Below are positions 33,074 through 40,450 of a stretch of DNA of 64,000 bases, piece after piece (within the stretch, counting starts at the first letter, position 1; each line of letters starts with the position of its first letter). The stretch lies in the NCBI GenBank assembly GCA_016705695.1, contig JADJLA010000001.1:558001-622000 (forward strand), written 5' to 3'. The stretch is from Sphingobacteriaceae bacterium (GTDB taxonomy: Bacteria > Bacteroidota > Bacteroidia > B-17B0 > Aurantibacillaceae). A program made the position numbers and the translations under genes. The notes beneath the pieces are model-generated. The model was not told the origin of the DNA, searched no databases, and saw nothing but the letters and a program-made list of their open reading frames with translations.

Positions 33074-34249
33074 ATGCCCATATATCAAAAACAAGGGATC
33101 ATCCCGCACAAGAGACATATCGTTTTTAGAAGTAAAAAGGGTGAACTCTATCATGAAGAGCTTTTTGGAACCGAAGGGTTTTCAAGTACATCATCATTAC
33201 TTTATCATATAAATCCACCAACTATGGTAAAAGAATTAGGCAAGCCGCATTCGGTAAGGCCTGAGGCTGCCATAGAGGATAATTTGAAAGCGCTTAGCTT
33301 TTTGGGTTATGATGTAGAGCCTGAAAGTGATTATTTAAAAAGTCGCAAAGTATTTTTCTTTAATGATGATATGCAAATAGGAATGGCAGCTCCAACTAAC
33401 AGCATGAGCAGCTATTTTTTTAAGAATGCAGATTCGGATGAAATGCTTTTTATACACAAGGGTAGTGGGCGTTGTAAAACCATGTACGGCACTGTTGATT
33501 TTGAATATGGAGATTATGTGGTGATACCGCGCGGTACAGTATATAAACTTGAATTTGACACCACAGAAAATAAGATCCTATTCATCGAATCTCATAGCCC
33601 AATTCGTACGCCAAAACGTTACCGAAACGAATTTGGACAGCTATTGGAACATTCACCTTTTTGCGAACGTGATTTTAAATTGCCATACAATTTTGAAACA
33701 CATGATGAGCACGGTGATTTTAAGATCATGATCAAAAAACGCGGGCTAATTTATCCTTATGTGTACGAAACGCATCCATTTGACCTTGTTGGTTGGGATG
33801 GATATAGTTATCCGTATGCATTTTCTATTTTTAATTTTGAACCGATCACCGGTCGTATTCATATGCCTCCGCCAATTCATCAACAGTTTGAAGGAAGAAA
33901 TTTTGTTATCTGTTCGTTTGTGCCTCGCTTGTATGATTATCATCCGGAGGCAATTCCTGCGCCATATCATCATAGTAATATTGATGCGGATGAGTTATTA
34001 TATTATGTAGATGGTGATTTTATGAGTAGAAATAACATCAAACACGGGCAATTTACTTTACATCCTGGAGGGATCCCACATGGCCCACATCCGGGAGCTA
34101 TCGAAAGAAGTATTGGTAAAAAAGAAACGAAGGAATTAGCTGTCATGATAGATCCTTTTAATCCATTAAAAGTAACGGTTGATGCCATGAAGTATGAAGT
34201 GAATGATTATTATAAATCATGGATGACAAAGCCGGTATTAAATCAATAA
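33074..34249 (+). CDS. hmgA: Homogentisate 1,2-dioxygenase
   Basis: A 391-residue non-heme iron dioxygenase opening the homogentisate ring in tyrosine/phenylalanine breakdown. Start at the ATG 33074 (MPIYQKQGIIPHKRH). The conserved regions are FIHKGSGRCKTMYGTVDFEYGDY, GWDGYSYPYAFSIFNFEPITGRIH, and the iron-ligand block PYHHSNIDADELLYY with HPGGIPHGPHPG. Ten bp before hppD, so they form an operon. Length is slightly shorter than the 430-residue fungal/animal type but normal for bacterial short forms. Confidence 0.95.
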   Translation: MPIYQKQGIIPHKRHIVFRSKKGELYHEELFGTEGFSSTSSLLYHINPPTMVKELGKPHSVRPEAAIEDNLKALSFLGYDVEPESDYLKSRKVFFFNDDMQIGMAAPTNSMSSYFFKNADSDEMLFIHKGSGRCKTMYGTVDFEYGDYVVIPRGTVYKLEFDTTENKILFIESHSPIRTPKRYRNEFGQLLEHSPFCERDFKLPYNFETHDEHGDFKIMIKKRGLIYPYVYETHPFDLVGWDGYSYPYAFSIFNFEPITGRIHMPPPIHQQFEGRNFVICSFVPRLYDYHPEAIPAPYHHSNIDADELLYYVDGDFMSRNNIKHGQFTLHPGGIPHGPHPGAIERSIGKKETKELAVMIDPFNPLKVTVDAMKYEVNDYYKSWMTKPVLNQ

Positions 34250-34259
34250 ATATAAAGTT

Positions 34260-35417
34260 ATGATAGAGAACGATCTTACTAATGTAAAGAACTACAATTA
34301 TTCAGGAGAAAAGATCTTTGACAAAGCACAAGATTTTTTGCCTATTAACGGCACTGACTATGTTGAATTATACGTAGGTAACGCAAAGCAATCAGCACAT
34401 TTTTATAAGACAGCCTTTGGGTTTCATGAACTTGCTTATGCCGGTTTAGAAACAGGATCGCGCGATCGCGTTTCGTATGTATTGGTTCAGGATAAGATCC
34501 GTTTGATCCTCACTAGTCCATTTGATCCAAATAGCGAGATCTCTCACCATCTTCGTATGCATGGAGACGGTGTAAAGGTAATTGCTTTATGGGTAGACGA
34601 TGCGCGAAAAGCATTTGAAGAAACAACTAAGCGAGGCGCAAAGGTTTTTATGCAACCTACAGTTACAAGCGATGAATTTGGCGAAATTGTAAGAGCAGGA
34701 ATTCATACGTATGGTGAAACAGTTCACGTTTTTGTTGAACGGAAAAACTACAAAGGTGTTTTCATGCCGGGTTATGTGAAATGGGAAACTGAGTATCATC
34801 CAACATCTACCGGATTAAAGTTCATTGATCATATGGTAGGTAATGTTGAATTAGGATCGATGAATACGTGGTCTAAGTTTTATGAGGACGTAATGGGATT
34901 TGCAAATCTGATTACATTCGATGATAAGGATATTTCAACTGAGTATACAGCTCTAATGAGCAAGGTAATGACGAACGGAAACGGAAGAATAAAATTCCCA
35001 ATAAACGAACCAGCCAAAGGAAAAAAGAAATCTCAGGTGGAAGAATATTTGGATTTTTACCACGGTCCTGGCTGTCAGCACATAGCCGTTGCTACCGATG
35101 ATATTGTATTCACTATTTCCGAGATGCGTAAACGTGGTGTGGAATTTTTATATGTTCCGGGATCATATTATGATACAGTAAAAGATCGTGTAGGTATAAT
35201 TGAGGAGGATATGGAAGTGCTAAAAAAATGGGGTATAATGGTTGATCGTGATGAGGATGGATATTTACTTCAGATTTTTACCAAACCTGTAGAAGATAGA
35301 CCGACTTTATTTTTCGAGATCATCCAGCGCAAAGGAGCTAAGTCTTTTGGTAAAGGAAATTTTCAAGCTCTTTTCGAATCGATAGAGGCAGAACAAGCTA
35401 GAAGAGGAACATTGTAG
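34260..35417 (+). CDS. hppD: 4-Hydroxyphenylpyruvate dioxygenase
   Basis: A 385-residue iron dioxygenase producing homogentisate, the substrate of the preceding gene product. Two vicinal-oxygen-chelate domains: N-terminal GTDYVELYVGNAKQSAHFYK and C-terminal FIDHMVGNVELGSM (first His), GPGCQHIAVATDDI (second His), and the Glu in LFFEIIQRKG. Typical length. Operon hmgA-hppD; no other tyrosine-degradation genes are adjacent. Confidence 0.96.
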   Translation: MIENDLTNVKNYNYSGEKIFDKAQDFLPINGTDYVELYVGNAKQSAHFYKTAFGFHELAYAGLETGSRDRVSYVLVQDKIRLILTSPFDPNSEISHHLRMHGDGVKVIALWVDDARKAFEETTKRGAKVFMQPTVTSDEFGEIVRAGIHTYGETVHVFVERKNYKGVFMPGYVKWETEYHPTSTGLKFIDHMVGNVELGSMNTWSKFYEDVMGFANLITFDDKDISTEYTALMSKVMTNGNGRIKFPINEPAKGKKKSQVEEYLDFYHGPGCQHIAVATDDIVFTISEMRKRGVEFLYVPGSYYDTVKDRVGIIEEDMEVLKKWGIMVDRDEDGYLLQIFTKPVEDRPTLFFEIIQRKGAKSFGKGNFQALFESIEAEQARRGTL

Positions 35418-35499
35418 TGCGAATTAAAACTGGAATAATACATGATATTTTTCATGTATTCCCCATGTATTGGTCAGCTTAAAACATGTTCACCATCTG

Positions 35500-35507
35500 T
35501 AATTTTG
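35500..35507 (+). promoter_or_regulatory. -7 box before the ccoI fragment
   Basis: TAATTTTG fits TAnnTTTG and ends 7 bp before the ATG at 35515, implying a very short leader. It now drives the ccoI/safE remnant and probably hemN. Confidence 0.5.
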
Positions 35508-35514
35508 TACGACT

Positions 35515-35598
35515 ATGATCAAAGCATTAGTGCAAAAAACCACCTGTTATCATTGCGGTAAGGGTTGCGAACAGGGAGTAATTCCCCGGGCTGCTTAA
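35515..35598 (+). pseudogene. ccoI: 5' end of ccoI (copper P-type ATPase), cut after about 22 codons
   Basis: ATG at 35515 encodes MIKALVQKTTCYHCGKGCEQ followed by seven codons and a stop at 35596-35598. TCYHCGxxC near the N-terminus is the start of the metal-binding region of CcoI/FixI copper ATPases (normally about 800 residues) that mature cbb3 oxidase. The reading frame ends because it is fused at about 35580 to safE sequence. The position before safE and hemN is exactly where a full ccoI-ccoS-ccoNOP-ccoG-ccoH-safE locus is found in Bacteroidota. Either a roughly 7-8 kb deletion or an assembly collapse. Confidence 0.7.
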
Positions 35599-35906
35599 TG
35601 GTTTATATGGCGGTAACAGGCTCCTTGTTAGGAGAAGCGGTTTTTCATTCAATGCTATTTATGACTATCTTTGGTGTAGGTACTATTCCGTTTATGTTTA
35701 GTGTAAGTTACATAAGTCAATTTAACTCTACAAAGGCACGTAACACAATTAAAAAAGTTCAGCCTTTTGTTATTGCTATTATGGCTCTGCTAATTATCCT
35801 TAGAGGTTTAAATTTAGGGATCGATCATTTGAGCCCAAAATTAACCCAAGCGGTTGGTGCTAATCATATTTGCAAACAACCAGTAAAATGTTGCCCAAAA
35901 AAATAA
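35580..35906 (+). pseudogene. 3' part of a SafE/TauE-like permease
   Basis: About 100 residues of a sulfite-exporter-TauE/SafE family protein (YMAVTGSLLGEAVFHSMLFM, FGVGTIPFMFSVSYISQF, VQPFVIAIMALLIILRGLNLGI), ending in a cysteine-rich tail (CKQPVKCCPKK). Just before it, in another frame, GLLNGL is readable, the family motif normally followed by LPCG and VYMA; the bases for LPCG are missing between two copies of GGTTTA, so a small deletion has also occurred. The N-terminal half is absent. It follows the ccoI stub directly and precedes hemN by 4 bp. Confidence 0.7.
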
Positions 35907-35910
35907 AAAC

Positions 35911-37266
35911 ATGTCAATAGATCTTGTTACAAAATATAATATTCCTGCGCCCCGTTATACAAGTTATCCTACTGTACCGTATTGGGATGATAATGTTTCC
36001 GATGAATCCTGGATCAAACATATTAAAGAGGCATTTAAGAGATACAATGAGGATGGAATAAGTATTTATATTCACTTACCATACTGCGAGAGTTTGTGTA
36101 CTTATTGCGCGTGCAACACACGGATTACGGTTAATCATAATGTTGAAAAGCCATATTTAGAAGCCTTGCTAAAAGAATGGCAATTATATCTTGCGCAATT
36201 TGAAGCAAGGCCAAAGATAAAAGAGATTCATCTGGGTGGAGGAACCCCAACCTTTTTTTCCCCACATAATTTAAATCACCTAATTTCTTCAATACTGAAT
36301 ACTTGTGATTTGCATGAACAACATGATCTAAGTTTTGAAGGGCATCCTTCAAATACAACAACAGCGCATTTGCAAACGCTGTACGACCTAGGATTTAGAC
36401 GTGTAAGTTTTGGAGTGCAAGATTTTGACGATAAAGTGCAGCACACGATCAACCGATACCAAACGTTTGAAGAAGTAAGTAATGTAGTGAACGCAGCAAG
36501 AACAATAGGTTATACTTCCGTTAATGTTGATCTTGTTTATGGTTTGCCATATCAAACAGTTGAATCGGTAAAAGAAACAGTAAAAAAGATTATCGAACTA
36601 AAGCCTGAACGAATTGCGTTTTATAGTTACGCTCATGTGCCTTGGTTAAAACCGGGTCAAAGAAAGTACACCGAAAAAGATCTGCCGGTAGATTCAGAAA
36701 AAAGGAAGTTGTATGATACCGGAAAAAATTTATTTATTGAGGCTGCTTATATGGATATTGGTATGGACCATTTTTCATTACCCGGTGATGATCTTTTGAA
36801 TGCATATAATAACGGTACTCTTCATCGTAATTTTATGGGGTATACAACAAATAATACTAAACTACTTATAGGATTAGGATGCTCATCCATTAGTGATACT
36901 TGGACCGCTTTTTCTCAGAATATTAAAACAGTGGAAGAGTATAGACAAATGGTAGACGCCGGCAAATTCCCTTTACAAAAGGGTCATATTCTAACAGAGG
37001 GAGATCTTAATATTAGAAGGCATATTTTAAATTTGATGTGTAAACACCAGAGTGATTTTAGTAAAAGTAGTAGTGATCAGAAAATATTAAACGAGAACAC
37101 ACCACGTTTAACCGAACTAATAAATGATGGTTTAATAATTGTAAATGATCAAAAAGTAATTTTAACTGAATTAGGTAAATTATTCATTCGAAATATCTGT
37201 TTGGCGTTTGATGAGCGATACTGGAGTAAAGCTAAAAAGGACAATATGTTTAGCACAACGGCATAG
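35911..37266 (+). CDS. hemN: Oxygen-independent coproporphyrinogen III oxidase HemN
   Basis: A 451-residue radical-SAM enzyme of heme synthesis. The cluster motif is C59-x3-C63-x2-C66-x-C68 (YCESLCTYCAC). IYIHLPYC, EIHLGGGTPTFF, and VYGLPYQTVESVKETVKKI are typical of HemN. Length typical. It follows the ccoI/safE remnant, as in cbb3-type oxidase loci of this phylum, where its role in microaerobic heme supply fits. Confidence 0.95.
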   Translation: MSIDLVTKYNIPAPRYTSYPTVPYWDDNVSDESWIKHIKEAFKRYNEDGISIYIHLPYCESLCTYCACNTRITVNHNVEKPYLEALLKEWQLYLAQFEARPKIKEIHLGGGTPTFFSPHNLNHLISSILNTCDLHEQHDLSFEGHPSNTTTAHLQTLYDLGFRRVSFGVQDFDDKVQHTINRYQTFEEVSNVVNAARTIGYTSVNVDLVYGLPYQTVESVKETVKKIIELKPERIAFYSYAHVPWLKPGQRKYTEKDLPVDSEKRKLYDTGKNLFIEAAYMDIGMDHFSLPGDDLLNAYNNGTLHRNFMGYTTNNTKLLIGLGCSSISDTWTAFSQNIKTVEEYRQMVDAGKFPLQKGHILTEGDLNIRRHILNLMCKHQSDFSKSSSDQKILNENTPRLTELINDGLIIVNDQKVILTELGKLFIRNICLAFDERYWSKAKKDNMFSTTA

Positions 37267-37273
37267 CTGTTGT

Positions 37274-37747
37274 TTAACCTAACTCTTCCATCTCTTTCTT
37301 GAGATCATACTGCAGGTCCTCATGCATTTTTGAGATTAGCGTATTTAGTTTTTTTAATTGGGTGTTATATAGATTTACCAATACCTTATTTTTATGGTAT
37401 GGAATTCCGGAATTTTTCATCTGGCGTAAAAAATAAATGATCAATTCAGCTTCTTTTTCTTTTGAGCCAGTATATTTGGCATAGCGCCCAATTATTCTTA
37501 AGATCTTGCGTAAACTTTTCTTTACAAGATATAAATTGGTTTGTGTGATCTCTGTAAAAAAATCATCTACTTCTTTTTTTGCAACTGCAATAAACGTTTC
37601 CGGATCATGTGCCTCAAATAAAAGATAATCCATATACGCTTTATTATCTCTTTTGTATTTACCAAGTGCAAGGCATAATTCTGCTAATTCTTCTTTTGAA
37701 AGTTCTTTTAGTTCTTTTTTAATATCGCTTATCGAGCGTACTTGCAT
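37274..37747 (-). CDS. Helical protein of unknown function
   Basis: A 157-residue, highly charged and apparently all-helical protein (DIKKELKELSKEELAELCLALGKYKRDNKAYMDYLLF; RKILRIIGRYAKYTGSKEKEAELIIYF). I do not recognise a family with certainty; the pattern of SKEELAELCLALGKYKRDNK is typical of a Bacteroidota-conserved small protein. Its start overlaps the DUF3820 stop by 1 bp, and DUF3820 overlaps the P-loop gene by 4 bp, so the three are one tightly coupled unit. Confidence 0.65.
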   Translation of the reverse strand: MQVRSISDIKKELKELSKEELAELCLALGKYKRDNKAYMDYLLFEAHDPETFIAVAKKEVDDFFTEITQTNLYLVKKSLRKILRIIGRYAKYTGSKEKEAELIIYFLRQMKNSGIPYHKNKVLVNLYNTQLKKLNTLISKMHEDLQYDLKKEMEELG

Positions 37748-37968
37748 TAGAATCTTTTTAATGGCGTAAGTAAGTGCTCTAATCCGTTCAGTTTAATTTC
37801 ATACATGGTTTCCAATAATACCCCAATTTTCCCTTTAGGAAATCCATTGCGGTTGAACCATTCCAAATAACTGACAGGAAGATCACATAGTAATTTCCCT
37901 TCGTATTTTCCAAAGGGCATTTCTTTACGCACTAGGTCGAGTAGGTATGATGATTCAATGGCTTTCAT
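37747..37968 (-). CDS. DUF3820 family protein
   Basis: A 73-residue protein with the DUF3820 pattern MPFGKYEGKLLCDLPVSYLEWFNRNGFPKG, a small fold found alone or attached to exonucleases of the DnaQ type. In this unit it lies between a small P-loop kinase-like gene (4-bp overlap) and a helical protein (1-bp overlap). The function of the family is not established. Confidence 0.88.
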   Translation of the reverse strand: MKAIESSYLLDLVRKEMPFGKYEGKLLCDLPVSYLEWFNRNGFPKGKIGVLLETMYEIKLNGLEHLLTPLKRF

Positions 37969-38351
37969 AATAATTTTACTTTATATTTTTCCGCCATTTT
38001 TTGCAATTGTTCACCATTTACATTATGGATATTACCTGTATTGTGATAATTCTCAACAGTAACAACATGTAATTGGTAACTATATTTTTTGGCTAGTTTA
38101 AAATACGGTTCCATTTCCCAGTCCAACGTAAATGTATTATCTATAAATACTTTTAACGAACTCTTCTTCAATATTTCCTCTGTACGCTGTTCACAGGCTT
38201 TATAAGCTTTGTGATTCTCATCAAATTTAAAATTGTATTCTCCTTTTTCGTTTGTAAAATAATCGTCTATTGAAAACACAGGATATTTGCCACCTTCGCT
38301 TAACTGTTTAGCAAGCGTGCTTTTCCCTGCACCGGGTAAACCTCTTAACAA
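37965..38351 (-). CDS. Small P-loop NTPase, polynucleotide-kinase-like
   Basis: A 128-residue protein beginning LRGLPGAGKSTLAKQL (Walker A, GxxGxGKST), then VFSIDDYFTN and VFIDNTFTLDWEMEPYFKLA, which resemble the AAA_33 / NEDD4-binding-protein-2 group of nucleotide and polynucleotide kinases. The start used is TTG at 38351; no ATG exists in frame upstream before a TAA, although IEKAIIL upstream suggests the protein may begin a few codons earlier at a non-ATG. It is the first gene of the three-gene unit. Kinase activity on DNA or RNA ends is inferred from family only. Confidence 0.8.
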   Translation of the reverse strand: MLRGLPGAGKSTLAKQLSEGGKYPVFSIDDYFTNEKGEYNFKFDENHKAYKACEQRTEEILKKSSLKVFIDNTFTLDWEMEPYFKLAKKYSYQLHVVTVENYHNTGNIHNVNGEQLQKMAEKYKVKLL

Positions 38352-38422
38352 TATAATCGCTTTTTCGATGCATTTAAATTACAAATAATTTTTTGCTTAA
38401 GCCATTATTAGTAAATTTAAAT

Positions 38423-39280
38423 ATGTTTAAGAAACTTCTGTTTATTGTATTTTTCCCATCTTATGTTCTGGCACAGAATTTCGAATTTCCTGCCGTGCCT
38501 AACAATTATGTAACCGACGAGGCTCAAATCCTAGAACCCAATGAAGAAGGCAGGCTCAATTCAATTTTAAGAAATTTTGAGGATAGTACTTCTATACAGT
38601 TATTTGTATATACATCTCCGGCTTTAAATGGATTTGTGATGGCTGATGTATGCCAGGAAATATTTCACAAATGGAAGATCGGTCATAAAAACACACACAA
38701 CGGAGTGCTTATTGGCATATTTTTAAATGATCACGCATTCAGGATCCATACCGGTTATGGAATGGAAGGCGTGTTACCTGATCTTCTAACAAAAAGGATC
38801 CAGGATGAATCAATGCGACCTCATTTTAAGAAAAATGATTATTACGCAGGTATAGAAGCGGGCATAGATCAAATACAATATTACAGTAAACATGAGTTTA
38901 AAGCGGAGTTGGAAAAAGCATCTGTCAATTGGGAAGGTATTCTGTATGGCTATTTATTCAATATACTCATGTTTAGTATTTTTCTGTATTTTTTATTAAG
39001 AAAGAAGCAAGAAAAGAAAAGATCGCAGACAGTAAAGACGATTTTAATAATTGTTAGTTTCGTTTTGGTATTGATACCGTGTATTGGTTCTATTTTACTT
39101 GGGTTTATGCTTGTGTTTCTTATTAAGGTAAAGGGAAGTTCTGGTTCTTATACTTCGTCTGGAGATTCTACTTGGTTCAGCTTCTCTTCTTCTTCAGATT
39201 CTTCATATGATTCCGGATCAAGTTTTGATGGTGGAGGTGGTGGAGATTCTGGCGGCGGCGGAAGTGATAGTAGTTGGTAA
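38423..39280 (+). CDS. TPM-domain protein with Gly/Ser-rich tail (YgcG-like)
   Basis: About 285 residues from the ATG at 38423 (MFKKLLFIVFFPSYVLAQ signal peptide). The TPM domain at about 25-155 has YVTDEAQILEPNEEGRLNSIL, IQLFVYTSPAL, GVLIGIFLNDHAFRIHTGYG and GYGMEGVLPDLL. It is followed by one or two transmembrane helices and a C-terminal tail of repeated Ser/Gly (SSDSSYDSGSSFDGGGGG). This is the common architecture of YgcG/TPM proteins in the phylum, suggested to act in membrane-protein quality control or phosphatase-like functions; unresolved. Confidence 0.85.
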   Translation: MFKKLLFIVFFPSYVLAQNFEFPAVPNNYVTDEAQILEPNEEGRLNSILRNFEDSTSIQLFVYTSPALNGFVMADVCQEIFHKWKIGHKNTHNGVLIGIFLNDHAFRIHTGYGMEGVLPDLLTKRIQDESMRPHFKKNDYYAGIEAGIDQIQYYSKHEFKAELEKASVNWEGILYGYLFNILMFSIFLYFLLRKKQEKKRSQTVKTILIIVSFVLVLIPCIGSILLGFMLVFLIKVKGSSGSYTSSGDSTWFSFSSSSDSSYDSGSSFDGGGGGDSGGGGSDSSW

Positions 39281-39311
39281 TACCTGGAATAAAGACGAGA
39301 AATGTTAAAAA

Positions 39312-39366
39312 TGACAATAAATGTCAAGAAATAAAATAATATTGATATATTTGACTTATAATGTCA
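39312..39366 (+). promoter_or_regulatory. Double TGAC-N7-GTCA operator and promoter of the HTH-Fic gene
   Basis: TGAC-N7-GTCA occurs at 39312-39326 and again at 39352-39366, exactly 40 bp apart. The -7 box TATATTTG lies at 39346-39353, and the second palindrome covers the ATG at 39361. The first start-site base would fall at or beside the ATG, so the mRNA is probably leaderless. The gene product's N-terminal HTH is the likely ligand (inferred). Confidence 0.65.
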
Positions 39367-40407
39367 AAAATTGGAAATATTCTTAAGGAGGCAAGAGTTC
39401 AAAGAAAGCTTAGTGGGGTTGATGCGTCAAAATCCTTAGGCATTGACGCATCTCTTTTAACTAGGATAGAAAATGGTTCGCGAAGGGCTACCAAAGATCA
39501 GATTCGGGATATGTCTAAGCTTTACAAAATAAATGTAAAAACGCTTCAGATAGAATGGCTTTCCGAAAAACTTCAGAGCCTACTTGAAGGGGAGGAGTAT
39601 GCTTTTGAAGCCTTGCAAGTAGCCGAAAGCGAAATAGAATACAGAAGGTCCAACTTTGGAAATGAGGAGATAATAGCCAGAATAAATAAACTTAAAAAGC
39701 AATTAGATGGTTTAAGGCCAATTTCAAAAGCTCAATTATCTAACCTGCGAAATTACTTTAAAGTAAAATATACCTATGATAGTAATCGAATAGAAGGTAA
39801 TACACTTACACTCCAAGAAACCGCGCTTGTTGTTGATAAAGGAATTACAATAGGTGGCAGATCTGTTCAAGAGCATTTAGAGGCAATCAATCATTCTGAG
39901 GCAGTTGAATTTATTTTAGATCTTGTTCAAAACCGAGTTGGATTAACAGAGTACGTGTTAAAGCAATTGCATGGCTTGGTATTAAGAGGCATAGATAAAG
40001 ATAATGCCGGCAAATATAGAAGTGTAAATGTAATGATCAGTGGGAGTACTCATAAACCACCTCAGCCATTTATGTTACAAAAACTCATGGAAGATTACTT
40101 TTATTTTTATGAGCATAATAAAGCAAGTATGCATCCTGTGATCCTAGCTGCCGAAATGCACGAGCGTTTAGTTACTATTCATCCTTTTATTGACGGTAAC
40201 GGTCGTACCTCAAGGTTGGTAATGAATTTAGTATTATTGCAATTTGGCTATCCTATTACTAATATTAGTAGCGAGCGCGCAAATCGTCTTAAATACTATA
40301 GCTCACTTGAAGCAGCACAAGTTGAAAATAACAAAGTAGTTTTCTATAATTTTGTTAGTAATTCTGTTCATCAATCTTTATCCGAGTACCTCGAGCTCGT
40401 AAAATAA
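39361..40407 (+). CDS. Fic-domain protein with N-terminal XRE HTH
   Basis: A 348-residue protein: XRE-type HTH at about 1-65 (LKEARVQRKLSGVDASKSLGIDASLLTRIENG), a coiled linker, then a Fic domain. The catalytic motif is canonical: H274-P-F-I-D-G-N-G-R (IHPFIDGNGRTSR). An inhibition helix motif is visible at S141-N-R-I-E145-G, fitting [S/T]xxxE[G/N], so it is a self-inhibited class of adenylyltransferase. Target unknown. The gene is monocistronic and convergent with pnp over a good terminator. The HTH and the operators covering its start codon point to autoregulation. Confidence 0.92.
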   Translation: MSKIGNILKEARVQRKLSGVDASKSLGIDASLLTRIENGSRRATKDQIRDMSKLYKINVKTLQIEWLSEKLQSLLEGEEYAFEALQVAESEIEYRRSNFGNEEIIARINKLKKQLDGLRPISKAQLSNLRNYFKVKYTYDSNRIEGNTLTLQETALVVDKGITIGGRSVQEHLEAINHSEAVEFILDLVQNRVGLTEYVLKQLHGLVLRGIDKDNAGKYRSVNVMISGSTHKPPQPFMLQKLMEDYFYFYEHNKASMHPVILAAEMHERLVTIHPFIDGNGRTSRLVMNLVLLQFGYPITNISSERANRLKYYSSLEAAQVENNKVVFYNFVSNSVHQSLSEYLELVK

Positions 40408-40410
40408 AAA

Positions 40411-40432
40411 ACCCTCTCAGTTTTGAGAGGGT
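40411..40432. terminator. Bidirectional rho-independent terminator (Fic / pnp)
   Basis: ACCCTCTCA (40411-40419), GTTT loop, TGAGAGGGT (40424-40432), followed by TTTTTAG and preceded by AAAAA; serves both convergent genes. Confidence 0.85.
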
Positions 40433-40450
40433 TTTTAGTTTTATAGAGTT

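Noticed and set aside
35565..35906. Complete small membrane protein starting at TTG 35565
   Set aside because: The first 11 codons are an out-of-frame reading of the ccoI/safE join; only the part from about 35598 matches SafE, so it is a truncated gene.
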